In this document: positions 49,013 through 60,644 of the stretch, piece after piece
Numbering within the stretch: position 1 is the first letter of the stretch
Layout of the letters: each line of letters begins with the position of its first letter
Assembly: GCF_023169945.1 (NCBI RefSeq)
Contig: NZ_AP025591.1
Span: 558,001 to 622,000 of the forward strand
Source: Anaeromyxobacter oryzae
GTDB lineage: Bacteria; Myxococcota; Myxococcia; Myxococcales; Anaeromyxobacteraceae
Reading direction: 5' to 3'
Length of the DNA: 64,000 nt
The notes under the pieces: model-generated
What the model was told of the DNA's origin: nothing
The model's database searches: none
The model's input: the letters and a program-made list of their open reading frames with translations, nothing else
Translations under genes and position numbers: made by a program

Positions 49013-50305
49013 CTACGATCGCGGAGCCCCGAAGCTCCGCTCGAACAGCGCGCGGATCGCCGCGCGGCCGTCGTCGGACAGGGATCGCGTGCCGGCGCCC
49101 GCGAACCTCTCGTGCGTGATGGCGGGCGGCGCCACGTCGACCCAGTCCCGCTCGTCCCACCGGAGCCAGCGCTTCCGCTCCTGGTCGAACAGGTGGACCG
49201 GCCTTCCCCAGTGCCGCGCCAGCTCGACCGCCCAGCCCGTCCCGCCGTGCGCAGTCTTGTCGGCGTTGACGGCCCCGACGGAGAACACCTCGCCCGCCGT
49301 GCTCACCTGGTGCCAGATGGCCTGGAGCACGCGCCGCAGCTCCGCCGAGTCCGGAAACGCGCGGTGCATGTGCGTCTTCACGTAGGCGGCGCTGACCTCG
49401 CCGATCCTCAGCTCGTCCTCGCTCAACTCGACGAGCCCGCGCGTCCGGGCGATCCCGCGACGGCCGCCGAACGTGAAGTTCACCTCCCGGACGCCCCATC
49501 GCTCGGCGCAGACGCCGAACTCCTCCTCGGCGCCGGAGGACGCGCTCGCGAGCAGCGTGAAGTCCCCCGGGGAGAGCTCGAGCGGCGGCGGCGCCTCGTC
49601 GTCTCTCGGCAGCCGCAGCGTCCCGCCCTCGAGCACGAGCGAGACGTCGGTCGCTGGGGACCGCTCGAAGTCCTTCACCAGCGTCAGCCGGGCGTGCCGT
49701 CCGTGGGGCTGCAGGAAGACGCCGACGTCGACGAGCGCGGCGCTGTCGTCCGCCAGCGGGAAGATGCGCGGGCCGCGACCGAGCTCGGGGCCGCGCGCGG
49801 CGCGCGCAGTCATCCAGAGCTCGGCGCCGACGCGAGCCGCGCTCTCCTTGAACGCCCCGACGGTCGCGGTGCACCCGGGCTCGCCCCAGTCGAAGCCATC
49901 GACGAGGATGGTGTGGGGCACGAGCCCGAGGTTCGCCTGGAACGCCGCCAGCGCCTCGTCGAGCGCGCGCGCGCCGGAGGTGCCCTCCGCCGACGACCAG
50001 ATGAGCCGCCGGTGGGCGATCGACTCGCGCACGCGCCCGCGGTCGGCCAGGTCGACGCGCTCCGCCAGCTCGTCGAAGAGCGCGTCGTGGCGGGCGGAGA
50101 CGTGCTCCACCGATTGCCCGACCGCGACGTGAAGGACGGGCTTCTCGCGCAGCAGCGCGTCCAGCCCGATCTGCACGAGGCAGGCAGACTTCCCGACGCC
50201 CGCCGGCGCCATGATCACGCCCAGGTGACCCTTGCCGAGGCCGCCGCGGATCCACCGGTCGAGGATCCGCAGCGGACTCTGGAGGATCGCTTCCTGCCGG
50301 ATCAT
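49013..50305 (-). CDS. RecA/KaiC-like ATPase with C-terminal SLOG-like domain
   Basis: This 430-residue protein has a KaiC/DnaB-type RecA ATPase domain (about 1-230) with Walker A APAGVGKSA (33-41) and Walker B HTILVDGFDW. A linker follows, with GVREVNFTFGG and SAAYVKTHMHRA. The final 100 or so residues (HGGTGWAVELARHWGRPVHL, FDQERKRW, FAGAGTRSL) resemble SLOG-superfamily nucleotide-binding modules of the DprA/YspA type; I infer that from pattern recall. It has no ribosome-binding site and lies 14 bp after fusA, so it is probably translated by coupling. The role is unknown. Confidence 0.75.
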   Translation of the reverse strand: MIRQEAILQSPLRILDRWIRGGLGKGHLGVIMAPAGVGKSACLVQIGLDALLREKPVLHVAVGQSVEHVSARHDALFDELAERVDLADRGRVRESIAHRRLIWSSAEGTSGARALDEALAAFQANLGLVPHTILVDGFDWGEPGCTATVGAFKESAARVGAELWMTARAARGPELGRGPRIFPLADDSAALVDVGVFLQPHGRHARLTLVKDFERSPATDVSLVLEGGTLRLPRDDEAPPPLELSPGDFTLLASASSGAEEEFGVCAERWGVREVNFTFGGRRGIARTRGLVELSEDELRIGEVSAAYVKTHMHRAFPDSAELRRVLQAIWHQVSTAGEVFSVGAVNADKTAHGGTGWAVELARHWGRPVHLFDQERKRWLRWDERDWVDVAPPAITHERFAGAGTRSLSDDGRAAIRALFERSFGAPRS

Positions 50306-50319
50306 GGCCCGGGGGGAAG

Positions 50320-52410
<2,091 letters not shown>

Positions 52411-52775
52411 GTCTTACCTCCACCTGCGCGGCGGACCGAGCGACATGGGGCGAATCGGTTGCGCGGCGCGGCTGCCCGTTCATCCGTCGGGCGAGCATGG
52501 ACGCCGCTCGTGACGAACCCGTCGCGCGTCGCGTTCATTCTCGCGAGCCGCGCGGCGGGTGCGATGATGCGCGACGTTCACCCACATCACCTCGTCGCGC
52601 GCGCGCAACCTCGCATATTCGAGGGCGGTGATGCAACTCGGCACCGCGCGGCGGCCTCCGGGGAGCGCCCGGAGGCGGTCCCGAAGGGGATCGTGGCCGT
52701 GGCGCGCCGATGGGCTGGACCGGGCGATGAACTGCTCTTGCGGCGGAGCGCGTTCCGACGGGCTAGTTACGGAGC
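52411..52775. other. Intergenic region between fusA and the cytochrome P450 gene
   Basis: This 365-bp divergent region contains no supported gene. It has the small palindrome CCTCG-N6-CGAGG at 52609-52624 around an AT-rich core (CATATT). Promoters for both flanking genes must lie here but their boxes are not clear. Confidence 0.4.
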
Positions 52776-54149
52776 ATGCTCGGCGGACTGCGCCGCGGCG
52801 ATGACACGCCTCCCGGTCCTCGCGGTCATCCCGTCATGGGCGTCTTCCTCCTGGCGCGGCGAGATCCGCTCGGCTTCTTCCTGGAGAGCATGCGCCGGTA
52901 CGGCGACGTCGTTTGCATGCCGTTCGGGCGCCGCCGAGCGTATCTGCTGAGCCACCCCGAGGACGTACGGCACGTGCTCGAGGACGATCAGGGTCTCCAT
53001 GCGAAGGCTCCGACGGCCTCGCGCGTGAGAGCGGTCTTCGGCGACAGTCTCACGACCATCGACGGCGAGCACTGGCGCCGCCAGCGCCGCCTGATGCGGC
53101 CAGCCTTCCGGCCCAGGTCGCTGCTCCCGTCCCTCCCCATCGTCACCCGGACGACGGCGCAGATGCTCGACCGCTGGGCGTCGATCGCGGCGCGCGGCGA
53201 GACCGTGGACGTGGCGCGAGAGATGACCCATCTGACGCAGGAGGTCATCGTCGAGCTGGTGTTCGGCGATGTCGGCGAGGCGCAGGCTCGAGCCGTCGGT
53301 GAGGCGCTCGACCAGGCCTTGCAGCATGCCAATCGTCGGCTCTGGAGTCCTCTCGGCTCGCTCGGGCTTCCGACGCCTGCCCAGCGCCGGTTCCAGACCG
53401 CGCTGCGGACGATCGACACCTTCGTCTGCACGAACGTCGCTCGCGCCTGCGAGGATGCTCCGCCTGCAGGGACGCTGCTCGCGTCGCTGCTGGACGCGCA
53501 CGACGTCGGGGGCGGCGAACGGATGCGCGCTGCCGATCTGTGCCACGAGCTGAAGGCGATCCTCTTCGCCGGCCACACCACCACCGCGAGCGCGCTGGCG
53601 TGGACCTTCTACGTGCTGTCGACGAATTCCGCCGCCAGCGAGGCCGTTCGTGCGGAGGTTCGCGAAGCTCTCGATGGCCGCTCGCCGGGCGCGGACGATC
53701 TCCCCACGCTGGTCCACACGCGCCGGGTCATCGATGAGGTCCTGCGCCTCTATCCGCCCACCTGGGTGACCGCTCGCACGCTGCTTCAGGACGATTGCAT
53801 CCGTGGTCATCGGATCGCGGCGGGCTCGATCGTCCTGCTGAGCCCGTTCGTGACGCATCGCCACCCTGCCTTCTGGCCGGAGCCCGACCGCTTCGATCCT
53901 GATCGGTTCGCGCCCGAGCGTCGTTCAGCGCCGTTCGCGTACTTTCCGTTCGGAGGCGGACCACGCAGCTGCATCGGGACCTGGCTGGCGTCGATCGAGC
54001 TGCAGCTCGTGGTCGCGATGGTCGCGCAGCGCTACGAGCTCGCTCTCGTGCCGGGCTCCCGCGTCGACGTCGAGCCCGGGCTCACGCTGCGTCCGAAGCC
54101 CGGCGTGCCGATGATCCTGCGGCCGACCGGCACCGGAGGGCTCCCATGA
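52776..54149 (+). CDS. Cytochrome P450
   Basis: This 457-residue heme monooxygenase has all P450 hallmarks: the I-helix AGHTTTAS (about 270), the EVLR ExxR motif, and the heme-binding YFPFGGGPRSCIG with C399. The absence of an N-terminal membrane anchor and the length suggest a soluble class-I enzyme needing ferredoxin. The ATG at 52776 lacks a well-spaced RBS; the ATG at residue 21 (52836) is an alternative. A flavoprotein oxidoreductase lies 232 bp downstream on the same strand. No substrate can be assigned. Confidence 0.92.
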   Translation: MLGGLRRGDDTPPGPRGHPVMGVFLLARRDPLGFFLESMRRYGDVVCMPFGRRRAYLLSHPEDVRHVLEDDQGLHAKAPTASRVRAVFGDSLTTIDGEHWRRQRRLMRPAFRPRSLLPSLPIVTRTTAQMLDRWASIAARGETVDVAREMTHLTQEVIVELVFGDVGEAQARAVGEALDQALQHANRRLWSPLGSLGLPTPAQRRFQTALRTIDTFVCTNVARACEDAPPAGTLLASLLDAHDVGGGERMRAADLCHELKAILFAGHTTTASALAWTFYVLSTNSAASEAVRAEVREALDGRSPGADDLPTLVHTRRVIDEVLRLYPPTWVTARTLLQDDCIRGHRIAAGSIVLLSPFVTHRHPAFWPEPDRFDPDRFAPERRSAPFAYFPFGGGPRSCIGTWLASIELQLVVAMVAQRYELALVPGSRVDVEPGLTLRPKPGVPMILRPTGTGGLP

Positions 54150-54381
54150 TCGCCACCCCCCCGCGCGGACCCTCGCCGCTCGCGCGCGCCGAGTGACGGA
54201 CGGCCCCGTCGCGCCGGCGGTGCGGCCGTCGGGCGATCGCACGCCACGTCCGGCCGCCCGCGGTGGCGAGCGGCCGACCCAACCGGACGGACGCGACCTG
54301 GTTGCGACCCGCGGTGGAGTCGACAAGTGCATGCGCGAGCGGGACTGGGGCACGCACGGGCGTGAACGAAAGGAGCCCGAC

Positions 54382-55605
54382 ATGGCGAGGACGTACGACG
54401 CCATCATCGTGGGAGCGCGCTGTGCCGGCTCGCCGACGGCGATGCTGCTCGCGCGCCGCGGCTACCGGGTCCTGATGGTCGATCGCGCCACGTTCCCGAG
54501 CGACACGCTCTCCACGCACATGGTGCACCCGCTCGGCGTGGCTGCCCTGTCGAGGTGGGGGCTGCTCGACCGCCTGGTCGCGACGGGCTGCCCGGCTGTC
54601 CACACGTACGCCTTCGACTTCGGACGCTTCGTTCTGAGCGGCTCGCCCGGGACCGCGGAGTTCCCGGTGGCGTACTGCCCGCGCCGCACCGTGCTCGACA
54701 AGCTGCTCGTCGACGCCGCGGTGGACGCCGGGGCGGAGATCCGCGAAGGCTTCACCGTCGAGGACATCGTCGCCGAGGGCGGGCGCGTCGTCGGGATCAA
54801 GGGCCGCGCGAGCGGCGGGGCCCCGGTCACGGAGCACGCCGAGGTCGTCGTCGGTGCGGACGGACGGCACTCGCTCGTGGCCGAGAAGGTCCGTCCCGAG
54901 CGATACCACGAGAAGCCGCCGCTCCTTGCTCCCTACTACACCTACTGGAGCGGTCTTCCGATGGGCGGGCGGTTCGAGACCTACGTTCTCCCGCACCGCG
55001 GCTTCGGGGTGGCGCCGACCCACGACGGCCTGACGATGATCGTCGCTGGATGGCCGTTTTCGGAGTTCGAGGCGATCAAGAAGGACGTCGAGGGCAACTA
55101 CCTCGCGGTGCTCGAGCTCGTGCCGGAGTTCGCCGATCGGCTTCGCGGCGCGAAGCGCGTGGAGCGGTTCGCCGGCACGCCGGTGCCGAACTTCTTCCGG
55201 AAGCCGTACGGCCCCGGGTGGGCGCTGGTCGGCGACGCCGGGTACAACAAGGACCCGATCACCGCGCAGGGGATCATGGACGCCTTCCGTGACGCCGAGC
55301 GGTGCGTGAGCGCCCTGGACGAAGCCCTCACCGGAGCTCGCCCGTTCGACGAGGCGATGCGCGACTACCAGCGCGACCGCGACGAGCACGTGCTCTCCAT
55401 GTACGAGTTCACGTGCCAGCTCGCGACGCTCGAGCCGCCACCGCCGGAGGTGCAGCAGCTGTTCCGCGCGATCAGCGGCAACCAGCAGGCGATGACCCGG
55501 TTCGCGCAGATGAACGCCGGAACGATCTCCCCCGCGGAGTTCTTCTCCGCGGAGAACGTCCGCGCGATGACGTCCTCCGGCCAGGCCTCGATGGCCCCGA
55601 GCTGA
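54382..55605 (+). CDS. FAD-dependent oxidoreductase (geranylgeranyl reductase-like), paralogue of the gene at 10407
   Basis: This 407-residue flavoprotein begins MARTYDAIIVGARCAGSPTA with a GARCAG dinucleotide motif and shares the DTLSTHM and GDAGYNKDPITAQG motifs with the protein at 10407. It has AAAGGAG upstream of the ATG at 54382. The N-terminal extension to 54193 is not protein-like. It may act with the upstream P450 but the 232-bp gap allows independent transcription. Substrate unknown. Confidence 0.8.
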   Translation: MARTYDAIIVGARCAGSPTAMLLARRGYRVLMVDRATFPSDTLSTHMVHPLGVAALSRWGLLDRLVATGCPAVHTYAFDFGRFVLSGSPGTAEFPVAYCPRRTVLDKLLVDAAVDAGAEIREGFTVEDIVAEGGRVVGIKGRASGGAPVTEHAEVVVGADGRHSLVAEKVRPERYHEKPPLLAPYYTYWSGLPMGGRFETYVLPHRGFGVAPTHDGLTMIVAGWPFSEFEAIKKDVEGNYLAVLELVPEFADRLRGAKRVERFAGTPVPNFFRKPYGPGWALVGDAGYNKDPITAQGIMDAFRDAERCVSALDEALTGARPFDEAMRDYQRDRDEHVLSMYEFTCQLATLEPPPPEVQQLFRAISGNQQAMTRFAQMNAGTISPAEFFSAENVRAMTSSGQASMAPS

Positions 55606-55666
55606 TCGTCGCCGAGACGCCTCCGACGAGCGGACGGTGTCGCACCTCGCGAACGCCGCCCCGCGT

Positions 55667-56566
55667 TCACTCCGCTGCGACGGTCTCCCCGGGCTCCGCC
55701 GCACCGGATCCCACCGACGCGGGGCCGGTCGCGAGCCACGAGCCGGCGAGGATGAGCACGAACCCGGCGCCCGTCCCCAGCGTGAAGGGCTCGCCGAGCA
55801 ACGCCACCCCCGCCGCCACCGCGACGGCCGGGTTCACGTACGTGATCACCGTCGCCCGCACCGGACCGACCTCCGCGATCAGCCGGAAGAAGAGCAGGAA
55901 GGCGACGGCCGTGCACGCGACCCCGAGCACCACGACGGCGCCGATCACGTCCAGCGCAGGCATCGTGGCCGGGAGCTGCGCCAGCCCGGCCGGCGCGTAG
56001 CCGATCGCGCAGAGCGCGAGCGACGCCGCCACCACGTCGAGCACGGGCAGGTCCGCCAGCCGGCGCGAGATGATCATCGGGCCCACGGCGTAGCCGAGCG
56101 CCACGATCGCGAGCGCCACGATCGCGAGCGTATCGCCGCGGCCGAGGTCGAGCCCGAGCAGCGCCACCACCCCCGCGAGCCCCACCACGAGGCCGACGGA
56201 GCGCCGCACGCCGAGCGGCTCGTGGCCTCCCGTGACGCGCGCAAGGACGCCTCCGACGAGCGGCACGCTCGCCATGAACAGCCCCGCGAGCGAGCTCGTC
56301 ACGTGCTGCTCCGCGTGCGAGAGGAGCAGCCACGGGATCCCCATCTCGACGACCGTGAAGAGCGCGATCGGGCGCCAGTGCGCGAGCAGGGCGCGCAAGT
56401 TCCCGTGACGGATCACCACGGGCAGGAGGAGGACGGCCCCGAGCGCCGTGCGCAGGAACACCAGGCTCGCCGGGGTGAGCTCGCGAACGGCGACCTTGAT
56501 GAGGAGGTAAGGAACGCCCCAGATCACCCCGAGCGCGAGGAACAGGATCCAGCCGCGGCGGGTCAT
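55667..56566 (-). CDS. EamA-family (DMT) transporter
   Basis: This 299-residue inner-membrane protein has ten predicted helices in two EamA repeats, typified by ALGVIWGVPYLLIKVAV at the start and the second-repeat ITYVNPAVAVAAGVALLGEPF. EamA proteins export amino acids, metabolites or drugs. RBS AGGAG precedes the ATG at 56566. It converges with the flavoprotein gene (61 bp between stops). Confidence 0.9.
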   Translation of the reverse strand: MTRRGWILFLALGVIWGVPYLLIKVAVRELTPASLVFLRTALGAVLLLPVVIRHGNLRALLAHWRPIALFTVVEMGIPWLLLSHAEQHVTSSLAGLFMASVPLVGGVLARVTGGHEPLGVRRSVGLVVGLAGVVALLGLDLGRGDTLAIVALAIVALGYAVGPMIISRRLADLPVLDVVAASLALCAIGYAPAGLAQLPATMPALDVIGAVVVLGVACTAVAFLLFFRLIAEVGPVRATVITYVNPAVAVAAGVALLGEPFTLGTGAGFVLILAGSWLATGPASVGSGAAEPGETVAAE

Positions 56567-57023
56567 CGCGTCATCTCCTGCGGCGGCGGGTGGGGTGCTC
56601 CGTGAGAGCCGGCGCGGGGGAGGTGTCGCTCGAGCCGTCCTGCATGACGACGATGGCGAGAACCGCCCGCCGAAGAACCCGCAATGCTCTTCACGTGCAC
56701 TCCATGGCGACCAACTCCTGCCGTTCTGTCGGAGGAACGGAGATCCTACCCCGGCGACGGGCTCGCAGGTCCACCGTCCGGGAGTGCCACCGCGGCGAGA
56801 GCTTCCCGCGATCGCCCCGCCCGTCCGAGTCGCGGAGCTCGATGTCCGGATTCCCGCGCCGTCATACACCCGCGCGCGCCCCGGCGCACCGCCGGCCTTC
56901 GGGCCCCAGGAAGGCGCCAGCCCCGGGGTCGACGCTCCGCGCGATGCCCTGGACGGCCCACTGCCAAGTTGCGCCCGTCCAGCCGGCGCAGTAGGTGACG
57001 CGGGGCGCCGCCGGCGCCCGACC
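56567..57023. other. Intergenic region between the DMT transporter and the M1-like peptidase
   Basis: This 457-bp divergent region has no gene I can support; short open frames are Arg/Pro-rich and lack ribosome-binding sites. It must contain two promoters that I could not locate. Confidence 0.4.
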
Positions 57024-59288
57024 ATGGCCGCCAGCCTCGGGCGCATTCTCCGCATCCTCCCCGTCCTCGCCCTTGCCGGCGCCTGCGCCGGCCGCGAGCG
57101 CCCGCCCACCGCGCCGCCAGCGGCGGCGTCCCCGTCGCCCTCGGCGACCTCGACCGCGGCGGTCCAGCACGACCTGCGCGTCACGCTTCTCCCCGAGAAG
57201 CGGGCCGTTCTGGTCGAGGACCAGGTGACGCTCTCGCCGGAGCTGCGCGCCCGCCTCGGCGACCGGATCGTCTTCACGCTCCACGCCGGGCTCTCCCCGG
57301 AGCGCGCCGGCTCCGCCGCGCCCCTCACCCGATCGCCGAACGGGCCGGCGCTCCACCCGGACCCCGACACGGGAGGCCCGTCGCCCGTCCCGGTGGAGCA
57401 CTTCGCCGTGACGCTCGCGCCGGGCGAGCGAACCTTCACCATCCGTTACAGCGGAGAGGTCTTCCACCCGACCGAGGACGGCGGCCCCGAGTACGCCAGG
57501 AAGATGGGCGAGAGCCCTGGGCTCGTCTCGCCCGAGGGCGCCCTCCTCTCCGGCGCGACGCGCTGGGTGCCGGAGGTGTCCGACGATCTCGTCGCCTTCA
57601 CGCTCGACGTCCGCGTTCCGCCGGGGTGGGACGCGATCTCCCAGGGTCGCCGGGTCTCGCACGAGCGCGGCGCCGGCGGCACCCGCGTGCGCTGGAACAG
57701 CCCGGAACCGCAGCAGGAGGTCTACCTGGTCGCCGGCGCGTGGGCGGAGCACGAGCGCGAGGCGGGCCCGGTCGCGCTGCACGTGCTCCTCCGTGCGGAC
57801 GATCCCGCCCTCGCGGAGCGGTACCTGGCCGCGGGCGCCCGGTACCTGGAGATGTACGACCACCTCATCGGACCGTACCCGTATCCGAAGTTCGCCGTCG
57901 TCGAGAACTTCTGGGAGACGGGCCTCGGGATGCCTTCGTTCACGCTCCTCGGGCCGCAGGTCCTCCGCCTGCCGTTCATCGTCGACACGAGCTACCCCCA
58001 CGAGGTCCTCCACGACTGGTGGGGAAACGGCGTCTACGTCGATCCGCGGCGCGGGAACTGGTGCGAGGGGCTCACCGCCTACCTCGCCGACCACCTCCTC
58101 GCGGAGCAGGCCGGCCGCGGCGCCGACTACCGCCGGACCGCGCTGCAGCGGTACGCGGACTACGTCGGAGAGAGCCGCGACCGCGCGGTCCGCGAGTTCC
58201 GGGCGCGGCACGATCCGCAGACGCAGGCGATCGGCTACGACAAGGTGCTGATGGTCTTCCACATGGCGCGCGAGCGCATGGGCGACGCGAGGTTCGTCGC
58301 GGCGCTGAGGGCGTTCTACCGCGAGCAGAAGTTCCGGGAGGCGTCCTTCACCGACGTGGCGCGGGCCATGGGCGCCGCCGCCGGAGAGGACCTCTCGCCG
58401 TTCTTTGCGCAGTGGATCGATCGCCCGGGCGCGCCGGCGCTGCGAGTGGAGTCGGCGAAGGTGGTGACGCGCCACGGCGGGCGCGACGTCGAGCTCGCGC
58501 TCGCGCAGGTGCAGGCAGGGGAGCCGTACGCGATCGACGTCCCGGTCTACCTCACCCTGCCCTCCTCGCCGCAAGTGGTGCGGCGCACGATCCGGATGAC
58601 CGAGCCGCGGCAGCGCTTCACGATCCCGGTGGACGAGGCGCCGGTCCGCCTCGACATCGATCCCGAGTTCGACGTCTTCCGGCGCGTCGACCCGGCGGAG
58701 CTCCCGCCCGCCCTCTCGGGCGCCCTCGGCGCCGCGCGCCGCGTCCTCGTGCTGCCATCGTCGGCCCCCGCCCCCCTCCTCGCCGCCTACCGCGCGCTCG
58801 CCGAGAGCTGGAAGGAGCCTGGGGTCGAGATCGTGGCAGACGTCGACCTCCCGCGCGTGCCGCCCGGGAAGGCGGTCTGGGTGCTCGGCTGGGAGAACAG
58901 GCTGCGCCCGGCGGTGACCGCGGCGCTCGCGCCGCACGGCGCCGTCCTCGGAGCGCAGGCCCTCCGCCAGGGCGAGCGCGTGTTCGCACGCTCCGACCGC
59001 GCCGTCGTGGCGGTCGCGCGGAGCCCGGCCGATCCGGCGCACGTGATCGCCTTCGTGGGCGCGGACCGCGCCGCCGCGCTCCCCGGCCTCGCCCGCAAGC
59101 TGCCGCACTACGGGAAGTACGGGCTGCTCGCGTTCGAGGGCGACGAGCCCACGAACGTCGCGAAGGAGACGTGGACCGCGCTCGCCTCCCCGATGGCGGT
59201 CGGGCTCGTGCCCGGCGCCGCGCTCCCGGCCCGGGCGCCGTTCCCCGCTCGTATCGCCCTCGTGCCGCCGCCCCCGCGGGCCGAGTGA
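57024..59288 (+). CDS. M1-like zinc metallopeptidase lipoprotein
   Basis: This 754-residue protein has a signal peptide ending in a lipobox (ALAGAC), then an M1-type aminopeptidase fold. The zinc motif HEVLH (326-330) is followed by E348 in WCEGL, and by WWGNGVYVDPRRGNW. The spacing from the last His to the Glu is 17 residues instead of the usual 18, and the GAMEN substrate motif is replaced by ENFWETGLGMPSF. A C-terminal beta domain and a small alpha/beta domain follow. It is presumably an outer-membrane or periplasmic peptidase of unusual subfamily. The start is the ATG at 57024; upstream frame is unlikely. Confidence 0.75.
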   Translation: MAASLGRILRILPVLALAGACAGRERPPTAPPAAASPSPSATSTAAVQHDLRVTLLPEKRAVLVEDQVTLSPELRARLGDRIVFTLHAGLSPERAGSAAPLTRSPNGPALHPDPDTGGPSPVPVEHFAVTLAPGERTFTIRYSGEVFHPTEDGGPEYARKMGESPGLVSPEGALLSGATRWVPEVSDDLVAFTLDVRVPPGWDAISQGRRVSHERGAGGTRVRWNSPEPQQEVYLVAGAWAEHEREAGPVALHVLLRADDPALAERYLAAGARYLEMYDHLIGPYPYPKFAVVENFWETGLGMPSFTLLGPQVLRLPFIVDTSYPHEVLHDWWGNGVYVDPRRGNWCEGLTAYLADHLLAEQAGRGADYRRTALQRYADYVGESRDRAVREFRARHDPQTQAIGYDKVLMVFHMARERMGDARFVAALRAFYREQKFREASFTDVARAMGAAAGEDLSPFFAQWIDRPGAPALRVESAKVVTRHGGRDVELALAQVQAGEPYAIDVPVYLTLPSSPQVVRRTIRMTEPRQRFTIPVDEAPVRLDIDPEFDVFRRVDPAELPPALSGALGAARRVLVLPSSAPAPLLAAYRALAESWKEPGVEIVADVDLPRVPPGKAVWVLGWENRLRPAVTAALAPHGAVLGAQALRQGERVFARSDRAVVAVARSPADPAHVIAFVGADRAAALPGLARKLPHYGKYGLLAFEGDEPTNVAKETWTALASPMAVGLVPGAALPARAPFPARIALVPPPPRAE

Positions 59289-59590
59289 AGACCGGCCCCC
59301 GGCGCGTCGCGCCGACCGCGCGGGCGTCGAGCGAGCGCACGCCTCGCGATCCCCTGACTCCATCCTCGGCCGGCGGCCGAGGGGCACGATTGCAGCTGCC
59401 TGCGCAGTTCGCGTCTACCGTCCTGGTCATCGAAGAACGCTCCGGCCGGGCGAGCGCGAGGCGGAGGGAACATGGACCGCTCGTCTCTTGCACTCGCCAC
59501 GTACCGGAGACGACTCTCGCGGCCACGACGGCATAGCCACATCGCGCACGGATCCCGTCGCATGACATCCGATTCCGAGAGGGGCGCGGC
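59289..59590. other. Intergenic region before the tandem paralogues
   Basis: This 302-bp region has no supported gene. Its last 30 or so bases (GATTCCGAGAGGGGCGCGGC) resemble those before the second paralogue, showing that the duplication included the ribosome-binding region. Confidence 0.5.
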
Positions 59591-59989
59591 ATGACATCGA
59601 CATATCTGGGAAAGCCCTATTACCCGTGGTGGCGGGACGACATGGCCGATGACGTCACCGGAGAGGGCGCGTTCATGGAACGCGTCGCGCACGGCGCGGA
59701 GACCGTCCGTTCAATCGTGGACACCGCCCGCCGCGAGATCTATGAGGGCCAGGAGTTCAGCTTCGCCGGTGACTACGGCGACGACGGCTTCCTCGAGCTC
59801 TACACCACTCACGTCCGCGGCGAGCCCACCAGCGTGGTCGTCACGGTGACCCGCAACGCCGCCGGGCAGGCCCAGCACATCGTGGTGAACCACCGGCCAC
59901 GCAGGTCGGTGCTGCTCATCTCCCGATTGATGAGCGAGACGTTCGCGGGCACCCCCATTGCCGAGCACTTCATCACGAACCAGTCCTGA
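59591..59989 (+). CDS. Hypothetical protein, first of two tandem paralogues
   Basis: This 132-residue protein begins MTSTYLGKPYYPWWRDD. Motifs shared with the next gene are the AHGAETVRSIV segment, IYEGQEFSFAG, TRNAAGQAQHIVVNHRPRRS and FAGTPIAEHFIT. It is mostly strand-like in the second half, with a conserved His-rich end (HIVVNHRP). The fold may be NTF2-like, but I am not certain. It has no signal peptide. I do not recognise a family. GAGAGGGG precedes the ATG. Confidence 0.7.
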   Translation: MTSTYLGKPYYPWWRDDMADDVTGEGAFMERVAHGAETVRSIVDTARREIYEGQEFSFAGDYGDDGFLELYTTHVRGEPTSVVVTVTRNAAGQAQHIVVNHRPRRSVLLISRLMSETFAGTPIAEHFITNQS

Positions 59990-60045
59990 AACGGACCCGT
60001 ATGCATGGCCGCCGGTCCGCTGCCGGATTCCGAAGGAGGCACGGC

Positions 60046-60474
60046 ATGACATCGACATACAAGGGAAAGCCTTACTACCCGGCGTGGCTGGACAACCTGG
60101 CCGACGACGTCACCCTGGAGGGCGCGGCGATGAACGGCACCGCGCACGGCGCGGAGACCGTCCGTTCAATCGTGGTCACCGCCCGCGAGATCTATGAGGG
60201 CCAGGAGTTCAGCTACGCCGGGCCCGCCGGCGACCACGGCTTCCTCGAGGACTACACCACTCGGGTCCTCGGCAAGCCCACTGGCGTCGTCGTCATGGTT
60301 TCTTTCAACTCCGCCGGTCAGGCCCAGCACATCGCGGTGAACCACCGACCGACCAGCTCGATGCTGCTCTTCTCCCGCTTGATGGGGCAGAAGTTCGCGG
60401 GCACCCCCATTGCGCAGCACTTCATCACGGCGAGTCCTGAGACGGACGTATCCACGACCGCCGCCATGCCCTAG
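60046..60474 (+). CDS. Hypothetical protein, second of two tandem paralogues
   Basis: This 142-residue protein is a close paralogue of the one at 59591, sharing about two-thirds of residues by eye, with a ten-residue C-terminal extension ending in SPETDVSTTAAMP. It starts at the ATG at 60046 with AGGAGG 8 nt ahead. The 56-bp gap to the first copy and the shared upstream region indicate tandem duplication. Function is unknown. Confidence 0.7.
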   Translation: MTSTYKGKPYYPAWLDNLADDVTLEGAAMNGTAHGAETVRSIVVTAREIYEGQEFSYAGPAGDHGFLEDYTTRVLGKPTGVVVMVSFNSAGQAQHIAVNHRPTSSMLLFSRLMGQKFAGTPIAQHFITASPETDVSTTAAMP

Positions 60475-60553
60475 ACGCTGCGCCTGAGCGGCGCCCACCG
60501 CGGAGTCGGAACCCCTTCGCCGGCTGCTCGCCGTGGACGTGGACGGGACCGAG

Positions 60554-60570
60554 GGGGCCGACCCGGCCCC
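60554..60570 (+). terminator. Weak hairpin between the paralogues and the lipid-transport operon
   Basis: GGGGCCG and CGGCCCC form a 7-bp stem with a 3-nt loop, 80 nt after the second paralogue. No T-tract follows. Confidence 0.25.
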
Positions 60571-60644
60571 GGCGCCTCACATGGGCCGATGCGTGTCACG
60601 GCGCCCGTCGACAAGAGGTGGGCGGCCTCGTGTGGAGCTCTCGA

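Noticed and set aside
56590..56994. A 134-codon plus-strand frame between the DMT transporter and the M1-like peptidase
   Set aside because: It is Arg/Pro/Ser-rich with no ribosome-binding site and looks non-coding.
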